Source: CAWCPR01 sp963797475 (GTDB taxonomy: Bacteria; Chloroflexota; Anaerolineae; Anaerolineales; UBA4823). From it: DNA of 58,578 nucleotides. Both the position numbers and the translations under genes were made by a program. Numbering within the stretch: the first letter of the stretch is position 1; the number at the start of each line of letters is the position of its first letter. A model generated the notes under the pieces. It searched no databases. It was not told the DNA's origin and saw nothing but the letters and a program-made list of their open reading frames with translations. The DNA lies in the NCBI GenBank assembly GCA_963797475.1, contig CAWCPR010000002.1, positions 1 through 58,578 on the forward strand, in the 5' to 3' direction. This document shows, piece after piece, positions 19,205-26,781 of the stretch.

Positions 19205-20208
19205 TTTGACGGGTTTGTCAACTGTGATGGGCCGACATTTTTTGTAAAGGGGTACTGGTTGACAATAGCTCTTCGCTGGATTTCAGAAACGGAAGGCTGT
19301 GCCCCACCAGGATTATTTTTTAGCCAGGTCGATGTGATGTAGTTAAGAAGATAGTCTTGTTCCGCCTCATTGCTGAGACGCTGGCGGTTGATGTTATTTT
19401 TAAAGAACCGTTCATCAGTAAGCAGATCAACCTCATGATAGAAAAGACCGTTTGCCCGATCCCGTTGCAACTCTAATTCCTCATTGGTTTGCCCTGTGTA
19501 ATTATCACAAGCAGAAAGCATCCGTCCCAGGTGAAAAGCTGCGGATGGCTTGCTACCACTATTCTCGATAAACTTTTTTATCCGCTTTTGAATTGAGGGG
19601 GTGATTTGAATAGTTCCTCGGATCAACAGTTGTTGAGCAAACCAATCGATGGCCGTCCAGATGGCCGAATCATCGATCAACCTCACTATTGAATAACCTG
19701 TGATTTCCAGCCACTCGCTGAAGACATCCTGGTGGAGATTTTTTCCCAGAATATTGACAGCGGCTGCCATATCAGATTTACATTCACCCGGTTTTTCCTT
19801 TGTTAACCTCAGAGTAGCAGCGGCCCCGGCTACAAACATTACCAGTCTGCGCCAGATGAAGAAAGCAAAGCCATTATGTCTGACCAAGTCTTTGCCGGAA
19901 TATAGATGACCTCTGATGTATTCCTCTCCCTTAATTCCAGGCACGATAGTCGCATACTCATATTCCAAACCTACCAGAATGGCAATGACCAAATGCCCTG
20001 CCTCGTGATAGGCAGTTTTTGTCAGTGCGTATTCATTCAAGTCAAGGATGAATTGGATGATTTCACTTGTGGGCCTGGTTGCCAGTGTCTCCCACAGCTC
20101 GTCACAGTTGCCCCACGATCTTTTGAAGAGGTGTAGCAAAGACCGCATCTCAGGTGTGTTCTTGACGCGTTGTTCGGCTTGTTTGCGGTAATTCTGTCTC
20201 GTGTTCAT
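19156..20208 (-). CDS. HEAGH-motif metalloprotease (M41/FtsH-like peptidase, no AAA domain)
   Basis: 350 aa from ATG 20208, with AAGGAG about 15 bases upstream; an open frame upstream of this lacks homology. TAYHEAGHLVIAIL at residues 65-78 is the zinc site of M41 (FtsH) peptidases, with the two zinc-binding His at 68 and 72. The region VAGAAATLRL further on resembles the conserved helix after the M41 active site. There is no AAA+ ATPase domain, so this is a stand-alone peptidase. It is upstream of and overlapping a DNA methyltransferase gene, suggesting one transcript. Substrate unknown; a protease-controlled modification/defence unit is a speculative reading. Confidence 0.6.
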   Translation of the reverse strand: MNTRQNYRKQAEQRVKNTPEMRSLLHLFKRSWGNCDELWETLATRPTSEIIQFILDLNEYALTKTAYHEAGHLVIAILVGLEYEYATIVPGIKGEEYIRGHLYSGKDLVRHNGFAFFIWRRLVMFVAGAAATLRLTKEKPGECKSDMAAAVNILGKNLHQDVFSEWLEITGYSIVRLIDDSAIWTAIDWFAQQLLIRGTIQITPSIQKRIKKFIENSGSKPSAAFHLGRMLSACDNYTGQTNEELELQRDRANGLFYHEVDLLTDERFFKNNINRQRLSNEAEQDYLLNYITSTWLKNNPGGAQPSVSEIQRRAIVNQYPFTKNVGPSQLTNPSKCRKWWTLSTVRSASW

Positions 20209-20374
20209 CGTGTTATTAGAAGTCTCCTTGTTGTTTTGGTTTTGTTTCTCTAATAACGATATAGCGGGTAGATGCCCAAATCCCGATTTCATAGCCCGCT
20301 GACTATGATTTTGCGGGGGGATTTGCCTTACAAAACGGATTGGAGAGGCAGTCCTTGCCAAGGGAGATGTCAAT

Positions 20375-20660
20375 TTAGCGAAATTGGTCTTAAAAAAGTC
20401 CTGATCGCCACAGAAGCCATTTGCGACGAAATGTGAAAAGTCCAGGCGCTGAGTTATGTAGCCGGGGTGCTGGCCCAGTTGGGGGAGATCGATCTAGCCT
20501 TACAAGCAGCTCAGAGCGCCCTGGCCGCCGCCGAAATTATCCAGGATAAAGGGGAGAAAGACTGGGTGCTGAGACGGGTGGCCGGAGGATTGGCTCAGGC
20601 GGGATCACAAAAAGAAGCGATAAGCTCTTTGGCTTCTGCCTGCGACACCGTTGCCGTTCA
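20375..20660 (+). pseudogene. Remnant of a helical-repeat (TPR-like) protein
   Basis: The plus strand shows repeat phrases ALSYVAGVLAQLGEID and LRRVAGGLAQAG, about 37 residues apart and preceded by IATEAICDE, interrupted by a TGA near 20435. The pattern is that of tandem helical repeats from large Chloroflexota or cyanobacterial TPR-like proteins. Only about 90 residues remain, and they run out into unrelated sequence, so this is a fragment. Confidence 0.45.
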
Positions 20661-20829
20661 GCCTCTGGTTTCAAAACGAAGCTGGCGCTATCGCTACCAT
20701 GGCTCAGGTCGCCATTTGTTTTTCTTGATGGATAGATACTCTTCCTGCCCTCCGGAATACAATCAGCGAGGTAGTGATCAGGTATAATTACCAAATCGTA
20801 TCAGAATAGAACAATATGGGAGGGTCGCT

Positions 20830-21664
20830 ATGCATGCCCTTTTTCCCCAATTCTTCCGGCTCGGCATGCTGGTGGGGGCAGTTACGCTCCTGCTGCTGTC
20901 AATCATGTTATGGTTCGGCGCGCCTACGTCTGTAAAGGTACTGGGTGCGCAATGGGGATATGCTGGCGGTGGTGGATGCGGCAGAATCTACTACGACAAA
21001 CAGGGCCGCCGGCACCGATTTAAGCGATCCTGATTACAAAACTTTTCCAGCAGAAGGTTTGGAAGCTCCGCTTTATGAGCCGGTTGAGGATGTGATGACC
21101 GGGGTATGTGAATATCCAGAGAACATCCCTCCTTCTGTCGCCCAGAATATGCCGGCGATTTACCCACTCAGGCTTGACGCAAGCGTGGAGGAACCTGTCC
21201 TGTTCACCGGTTCGAGCGTTCGCTTGAACGTGACCGTCTCCTTGCTTGACCGCTTCACGACCCCTGACATAAATGTGGAAAATCCGGTGTCCGTTCCCGT
21301 CCAGCCGGTCAGTGCTACGCTGATCCTGGATGCCCCGAACTTCGAGGTTGGACCTGACTCCCAAAGTCTGATGATGCGAGTAGGGGAGCCAGTTCATGCC
21401 GCCTTTGTGATCGCGCCTAAGACCGAAGCGCAAGGTAAGCAAGGGTTACAAGTCAATCTGAACGGACTACACGGATTTAACGGCCCAGTGGCTTCTTTTG
21501 TCAGCCTGCAAGTAAATCCCCAATCCGGCATCTCCTCGCGCCTTTGGGCAATCTTATCAATCGTCGGCGGACTCATCTTGGGCTCCCTCGGTTTGATCGA
21601 GAAAGCTCTCGGGATCCGCGAAAAGCTCTTCCGCTCCCCAAAGTCAACAAAACAGAAGCGGTGA
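20830..21664 (+). CDS. Membrane-anchored protein of unknown function (frameshifted)
   Basis: The N-terminal frame from ATG 20830 encodes a hydrophobic signal or anchor (LVGAVTLLLLSIMLWFG) and a glycine-rich segment (AGGGGCGRIYYDK). This frame stops at 21031. The overlapping next frame continues as a coherent protein (LSDPDYKTFPAEGLEAPLYE) to 21664, with beta-rich domains and a C-terminal membrane helix (LWAILSIVGGLILGSLGL) plus basic tail. The one-base shift lies between about 20945 and 21020. With the shift repaired it would be about 278 aa with two membrane segments. Family not recognised. Confidence 0.55.
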
Positions 21665-21737
21665 AAGCGGCAACCAAACCGCTGATGTCTCTTTCCTGCC
21701 AGCCAACGGATTGCGCCCCGCCAAGCGAGTGAATGTT

Positions 21738-21890
21738 GGTAAGGTGCGGCTCCCAGATACTACTGGCGCTCGGCTGGCATGGCGGCATAGATCACGATCC
21801 GGATCTCTTCCGGCAATATGTCGAAGCCTTAATTAACAATTTGCTCTAAGAGTTCGAATGGTAAGGGAAAATCGACTTGGTAGTTCATGG
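21738..21890 (-). pseudogene. N-terminal remnant of an IS256-type transposase
   Basis: The minus strand starts with AAGGAG, then ATG at 21890, MNYQVDFPLPFELLEQIVN, a stop, then LPEEIRIVIYAAMPAERQ, another stop and YLGAAPY. This is the opening of an IS256-family (mutator) transposase with two nonsense changes; nothing further of the protein follows. Too short to be active. Confidence 0.45.
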
Positions 21891-22742
21891 TGGTCTCCTT
21901 TGTTGGTGTGGTAACCTGAAGGATTCACCAGACCCATCGCTTATTGGGCGTAAAGAAATTGCAGAAAGAAGTTTACACTAACACCGGAATTTGAAACGCA
22001 TTGGTAGTGGGAGTGACGCGCGCTACCAATTGAGATCATCTGTGAAATTTTACAGATAAAATGGAGAATTTCCCCATTTATTCCTCAATGAATGAACACG
22101 CCGAAGAGTCTTCTAAATAAGTGCGACTGGCGTATGACAGTTCCTGCCAAGGATCGTTTGAAATTGGAAAACGAAGACGCGCCCGCCAATGATTTTGGCG
22201 GGCGCGTCTCACCTCCAAAAAGCATTTCTAAGGAAGTTGAACTGGTTCGGAAAGGGATTCGCCAGCAGAGGCAGGCTTTCTGCGCCGCCATATAAAGAAA
22301 GCTATGCCGATGCCAATAAATGACACAACAACGATTGCCGCAGCAACAACGCCCACGATAAACCAGGGAAATTCGCTGCCAATTTTGAACTCTGCTGTCA
22401 GTTCTGTCGGCGAGTTCGAGCTGAGGAGTTGAGCCATCGGGATTTTCCACTCGACGGTTTTAGTCTCCTTGTCCCACTCGCCATTTGTTTCTACAATATT
22501 GGGGGTATGTAGTCTGACCACCCAATATTGATCCGATAAAACAGCCGACAGCATTCCCATTTCCAGTGAGGCACCCTCCTCACTGGCGTCCGCTGTGGCA
22601 TTGGACATATCGATGACTTGGTGAAAACGCACGTTGCCGTTATCCAACTTTTCCAGAGTGATTTGACCAGTTGGATCACTTTCATCCTGCCAGGTCTGCA
22701 TGAAAGTGATCATATCTTTGATATCAGCATCGATCTTTAAAT

Positions 22743-24226
22743 CTTGAGTTTAGAGATGCAAAGTTGAATGCACAAACGCGTTCACAAAATTCCTGAACCT
22801 TAAAAACCGATGCAGTCAACCAAAATTGCGATTACGGGCTCGCCGAGACCCGATTTTGCCCAGTTTTCGCCTTTCTGACCACTGGATAGCGCTTTCGCGG
22901 GGCTGGACGGTAGCCTCTCGAGCGACCTTTTCCTTTTCCAGCGACTTTGGGTGCTTTGGCCGGTGTGCCCAACTGCAACAAATATCCAAAAGCCGCTCGC
23001 TGTACCTGTCCGGGTGTCAGTGGTTTGCTTGGCCCGTCTCGAAAACGGGGGTGCCAGGCCGGACGAGCCTCTTCAACCAGGTGTCGCATGAGCAGCAACT
23101 GCCAGTAGGCCAGAGCACACATCCACATCCATTGCTCGGTGGCAACCAGATCATTTGAGCGACTGCTGTTGAGCCCCATGTTTTGTTTGAGAAACCGGAA
23201 CATGTGCTCGATGGCGAAGCGCCACAAATACATCCTGCACAAGGCTTGCAAAGAGACGCCGGTTGGTCCAGTCCAAAGCAACCACATGGGCTGTTTGTAG
23301 CGGGGTTTGCCGTCCGGCTTCAAGAATTCGACCCGCAGCAGCCTGACGATCAGTTTGGGCAGCTTCTTGAGATGCAGCCCGTTCCAGGCCTGGATGTGGA
23401 CGGTTTGTGCGCCGAGTAGGAAGGTTTCGGCCGTATCTGCCGGACGAGCCGGGCTGGAGAGCTTGAACCTGGCGCCATGTTTCTTGGGAGCGCCTTTCTT
23501 GCCCGGTGGGCGAGGCTCAGGCTGCTCGTACAGCACGTTGTTGCTCCGCATCCGCACCAGGGCAAAGGTGTTCTGGAGCAACAGGAAGATCGCCAGAAAG
23601 ACATGGTTGCCATACAGACTGTCTGCCACCACCACCTTTGGTTTGGGGCTCCGCCCGGCTAACTCTTTGACCTGCTGGCTTCCCACCTGGCTGTCACTCA
23701 ACTCCGGATCGATCCGCAGGGTATCTTGCGGGGCAACCCAAGAAGTTCCCCAGCCCACCAAACGCACCAGCCAGGAATACTTGTGCCCATAAACCACCGG
23801 CTCATCTTTCTGGCTCTTCAACGAGCAGCGCTCCGGCAGGGTCTCCGCTTCGGGTCTTTCGTCCTTGGTCGCATCCAGCCCGTATACTTCGTACCCGCCA
23901 ATCGTTTCACTGTCGGTAGGCTGATAGTCAAGCAGGGTGTGTAGCAGCGCATCCAAATCGATGACCGCATGACTCAGGGTGTCGTAGACCATGCTGAATT
24001 TGCGTCGGAAAGGCGTTTCTTCACTCAAGGCTACGGGAGATTCAACATGACCGGCCACTGTCAGGGCGTCAATCAAGTCCAGAACCGCATCTGGGCGTTT
24101 CAGCAAGCTCTGGTATACTGCATTTCGGAATTGTTGGATGAGTTTGTCTGTCACAAGCCAAACTTTTACCAGCAATTCCACTTTTTGTTAAGGTCCAGGT
24201 TTTTCGGTTAGAACTCTAAACTCAAG
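22743..24226 (-). mobile_element. Insertion sequence, IS4/IS701-like superfamily, with TSD
   Basis: 1484 bp with perfect 13-bp terminal inverted repeats, CTTGAGTTTAGAG at 22743-22755 and its complement at 24214-24226. It is flanked by the 6-bp direct repeat TTAAAT (22737-22742 and 24227-24232), the target duplication. The perfect ends, intact transposase gene and clean split of the host gene indicate a recent, possibly still active insertion. Confidence 0.85.
22832..24154 (-). CDS. DDE transposase (IS701-like, DDE_5 type)
   Basis: About 440 aa; the GTG at 24154 (MTDKLIQQFRNAV) fits the usual start, although the frame is open to 24181. Catalytic residues fit an RNase-H-like DDE fold: first Asp in YGLDATKDERPE, second in VVVADSLYGN, Glu in RFAIEHMFRFLKQ. 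The C-terminal tail is strongly basic (KGKGRSRGYRPAPRKR), suited to binding DNA. The gene is intact and lies between perfect inverted repeats. Confidence 0.8.
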   Translation of the reverse strand: MTDKLIQQFRNAVYQSLLKRPDAVLDLIDALTVAGHVESPVALSEETPFRRKFSMVYDTLSHAVIDLDALLHTLLDYQPTDSETIGGYEVYGLDATKDERPEAETLPERCSLKSQKDEPVVYGHKYSWLVRLVGWGTSWVAPQDTLRIDPELSDSQVGSQQVKELAGRSPKPKVVVADSLYGNHVFLAIFLLLQNTFALVRMRSNNVLYEQPEPRPPGKKGAPKKHGARFKLSSPARPADTAETFLLGAQTVHIQAWNGLHLKKLPKLIVRLLRVEFLKPDGKPRYKQPMWLLWTGPTGVSLQALCRMYLWRFAIEHMFRFLKQNMGLNSSRSNDLVATEQWMWMCALAYWQLLLMRHLVEEARPAWHPRFRDGPSKPLTPGQVQRAAFGYLLQLGTPAKAPKVAGKGKGRSRGYRPAPRKRYPVVRKAKTGQNRVSASP

Positions 24227-24637
24227 TTAAATGGCGGTATCCGTTTTCGGTGGTCTGGCTGGTTTTGACTTGGGTGACGAATGGATTATCTTTGAATGAT
24301 TGCTCCATCTCTCCTGGGGCGGCGAGCGGAGAACCGGAATCATTTTGGGCTTCCGCTATGGCGAGCAACCCTTCCGACATTCCGATATCCAGGGAAAATG
24401 CCCCAGATCCATCTGTGTTGAAAGTAAATTCCTCTGCCATGTTGAAGCAGCCGGATAAAAGAGCCGACGCCAGCAGCATCACAATGAAAAGGGAAAGTGT
24501 GCGGGCAGCCTTTGACATATACTTTCTTCCTTTCTGTTCTGTTTACGGGACATCGCAAGCGAATGGTGTCCGCCAAAGATGAGTCGATCGTATTACTTCT
24601 GCGAGATATTTATAACTTCGATAAAGCATTTTCGGGT

Positions 24638-24651
24638 TGACAGATCTGTCA
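24638..24651. promoter_or_regulatory. Palindrome TGACAGATCTGTCA, possible operator
   Basis: A perfect 14-bp palindrome, 120 bp upstream of the lipoprotein start (minus) and 230 bp upstream of the BREX genes (plus). It has the form of a dimeric repressor site. An overlapping TTGACAG could be a -35 box. No dedicated BREX regulator gene (such as BrxR) is found next to it. Confidence 0.4.
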
Positions 24652-24652
24652 G

Positions 24653-24877
24653 TCAATTTTTCCCCTCGGGAACCTCATCTCTTAATTCCCCGTTAGCATT
24701 AACAAAATTGCAGACTTCTGCCACTAATTTGCCAGATTCCACCGTGAAGGCTATAATTTGATTGACGGGCTTTTCAAATCGTTGCCATTTCGTTTCTCCA
24801 AAGTAAAGATAGTGGGGTCCAGAAAACGGGCACCCGCTTGCCTCGGTGCAATTCTCGCCGTTAAGGGTTGAATTCAT
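24653..24877 (-). CDS. Possible small protein (74 aa), divergent from BREX
   Basis: ATG 24877 gives MNSTLNGENCTEASGCPFSG and ends NANGELRDEVPEGKN, with three cysteines and coding-like composition (PHYLYFGETKWQRFEKP). No ribosome binding site is evident, and the start is only 3 bases from the divergent brxE start, so it could also be the C-terminal remnant of a longer protein whose front was replaced when the BREX locus arrived. No family recognised. Confidence 0.35.
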   Translation of the reverse strand: MNSTLNGENCTEASGCPFSGPHYLYFGETKWQRFEKPVNQIIAFTVESGKLVAEVCNFVNANGELRDEVPEGKN

Positions 24878-24880
24878 ATC

Positions 24881-25384
24881 ATGCTCAACATCGATGCTCT
24901 GCTCCACCTGCGCATTCTCGTCTCTTCTCTTGGGGAGAGCCAGCATGCCGGCTGGTGGAAATCGCAGTTTCTCTCGCCCACCGGGCTTTCTTTCCTGGAT
25001 CGGATCACCCCGCGGAGCCGGTTCGCCGCAGCCGTTCGCTCCGCGGCGCGCAGCGCCTTGATCGTCCACGACGCCAATATCGGCAAAGGCCAGGTTTTTC
25101 ATTTATTCCGGCTGCCAGGAGAGCAAGAATTTGAGCTGGAGGAGCAGCTCACCAACCGGGCGGCAGAGTTTGAGGCTGTTTACGCGCCGCTTTGCGACTC
25201 ACACGACGGGCTGTTGCAAACGTTGTCCACCTTCACCGCCGGCAAGCCAGCGGTTGAAGCGCAAGGACCGGTTCAAATTGATTTCGACGAGGCATCATTA
25301 ACCCAATCCTTGGCCGCCGTCTATTTACAAGCCTTCCGACATGGAAACCAGGTTTACCCATACTTTGAGAAAATTGTCGCCTGA
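24881..25384 (+). CDS. brxE: BrxE-like protein, first gene of the BREX locus
   Basis: 167 aa. The opening INIDALLHLRILVSS-like pattern, here NIDALLHLRILVSSLGE, followed by GWWKSQFL and a later FHLFRLPGEQEFELE, fits the BrxE family known from type 6 BREX, whose biochemical role is unknown. It directly precedes brxA and overlaps it by 44 bases, so the two are co-translated. No membrane segment. The presence of BrxE in a locus that ends in brxL is unusual. Assignment rests on recalled motif similarity and position. Confidence 0.6.
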   Translation: MLNIDALLHLRILVSSLGESQHAGWWKSQFLSPTGLSFLDRITPRSRFAAAVRSAARSALIVHDANIGKGQVFHLFRLPGEQEFELEEQLTNRAAEFEAVYAPLCDSHDGLLQTLSTFTAGKPAVEAQGPVQIDFDEASLTQSLAAVYLQAFRHGNQVYPYFEKIVA

Positions 25385-26207
25385 ATTGAATTCAAACGCC
25401 TATCCTTCCTCCGAGCTTTACACTGTCTCCAGCCTGATCAAAGGCTCAATCTCACTGGATGAAGTGCGGACCTTATTGCTCAATTGGCGACCCGACGAGC
25501 TGGTCATCGACTTCGCTCACCGGGTGCAATCCCAAGGAATCCTGACCAAGGCTACCGCCACCCGCCTGCAAGACCTGGTCCTGATCGTCTTCAAAACGTG
25601 GTTCTTGAAGCCGGACCAACGCCCGGCCGAACAGCTACAGCAGTTGTTCCAACATACTAACGATCGCCAGATCTTAAACGAGCTGCTGTTTTTGTACCGG
25701 GCGCGGGGCGAGCCGGCCCTGAAGGATTTCATGCTGGAACAATTCTGGCCGACCTACGAGGAAGGCGCGCTGTACTTACGCCCCCAGGAGGTCCAGGACT
25801 TCCTCAACCACGCTCAGGAAAGCGGGCGTTCAAAAAAGCCCTGGTCTAAAAATACGATAGAACGCACAGCTCAAGGGATGATGGCAGCGTTGTTGGCTGC
25901 CGGCTTGCTGGTCGAAGAAAAGCGTTACCAGTACGCCTTTGCGCGCTTTCGCCCTTCGGATTTTTCCCTGGCCTACCTGGCTTACGACCTGCATTTGAGC
26001 GGCGTCAGCGATGCCGCCCTGGTGGAACACCCGGATTTTCAGCTTTTCGGCCTGAACCGGGAAAGAACCCTGGAGCGGCTCTCTGCCCTGCCCGAGCAGT
26101 ATGGTCTGATCGTGCAGCAGGCCGGCTCGGTGGTCCGCATCACCTGGCTGTATAACACGATGGATGAGGTGATTCATGCCTGTTTCGGAAACCCTGCCGA
26201 CGGATGA
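25341..26207 (+). CDS. brxA: BREX protein BrxA (DUF1819)
   Basis: 288 aa, all-helical, of the DUF1819/NusB-like BrxA family, a small DNA-binding component of BREX. Typical features: the N-terminal TVSSLIKGSISLDEVRTLLL, a central segment LNELLFLYRARGEPALKDFM and the late WSKNTIERTAQGMMAALLAAG helix. The start overlaps brxE by 44 bases; no other start with similarity is available. The 3' end overlaps brxB by 32 bases, indicating one operon. Confidence 0.8.
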   Translation: METRFTHTLRKLSPELNSNAYPSSELYTVSSLIKGSISLDEVRTLLLNWRPDELVIDFAHRVQSQGILTKATATRLQDLVLIVFKTWFLKPDQRPAEQLQQLFQHTNDRQILNELLFLYRARGEPALKDFMLEQFWPTYEEGALYLRPQEVQDFLNHAQESGRSKKPWSKNTIERTAQGMMAALLAAGLLVEEKRYQYAFARFRPSDFSLAYLAYDLHLSGVSDAALVEHPDFQLFGLNRERTLERLSALPEQYGLIVQQAGSVVRITWLYNTMDEVIHACFGNPADG

Positions 26208-26781
26208 AGCCCGTCTGGAGGAGAACTTCGAAGAGCTGGTAAAGAAGTTAAAATCGCCCAACGCGCTCAACCCGCTGCAGAGCGCGCCGGTCTTTTACTT
26301 CGTCTATCCGCCCAGGCAGATACTCACCGTGCGCAAGCTCCTGCCGGTCTGGAAGGCGCGACTGGCCGAGCGTGACCGGCTGAACGTGCATCTCATCTCC
26401 GTAGCCGAGATCGTCGACGAGGTGATCCAGGCTTCGGGCAGGTGGGAGACCTGGCTGGGGCTGGAAGAAGATTTCGAGATCGAGGAGATGAACCGCTCGG
26501 TCAGCAGCGCCCTGGAGCAAAATGAGGCGTTGATCCGGGCGGTCGTCGATCGCGTAAAAGCCGCAGCCGGGCCCGGAGACATCGTATTCCTCACGGATAT
26601 CGAACTGCTGCATCCCTACGCGCGCACTCGCCCGATCGAACACGCCCTGCACCAGCAAACCGTAGCGCCGGTGGTTTTCTTCTATCCCGGCCGGCGTGTA
26701 GGCCAGTATGGCCTGCGATTTTTGGAGTTCTATCCCGAGGACTCTGGCTACCGGTCCACTATCGTCGGAGGTCTGGAATGA
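26176..26781 (+). CDS. brxB: BREX protein BrxB (DUF1788)
   Basis: 201 aa. The DUF1788 signature is clear: PVFYFVYPPRQILTVRKLL near residues 40-58, then LNVHLISVAEIVDEVI and, near the end, DIVFLTDIELLHPYAR with VVFFYPGRR. BrxB has a P-loop-like fold without nucleotide-binding residues and is a small essential component of type 1 BREX. It overlaps brxA and shares ATGA with brxC. Confidence 0.85.
   Translation: MPVSETLPTDEARLEENFEELVKKLKSPNALNPLQSAPVFYFVYPPRQILTVRKLLPVWKARLAERDRLNVHLISVAEIVDEVIQASGRWETWLGLEEDFEIEEMNRSVSSALEQNEALIRAVVDRVKAAAGPGDIVFLTDIELLHPYARTRPIEHALHQQTVAPVVFFYPGRRVGQYGLRFLEFYPEDSGYRSTIVGGLE

Larger units (their letters stand above)
22228..24518 (-). pseudogene. Lipoprotein with C-terminal membrane helix, split by an IS
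   Basis: The N-terminal half (24227-24518) has a signal peptide with lipobox LLSGC and a MAEEFTFNTDGSG segment. The second half (22228-22742) continues in frame with a beta-rich domain, then a membrane helix (VGVVAAAIVVVSFIGIGIAF) and a basic tail. Removing the IS and one copy of the 6-bp duplication gives the continuous reading GYRHLKIDADIKDM, so the host gene was intact before insertion (about 266 aa). The combination resembles LppM/DUF3153-type lipoproteins; the function is unknown. An intact copy may exist elsewhere in relatives. Confidence 0.8.
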
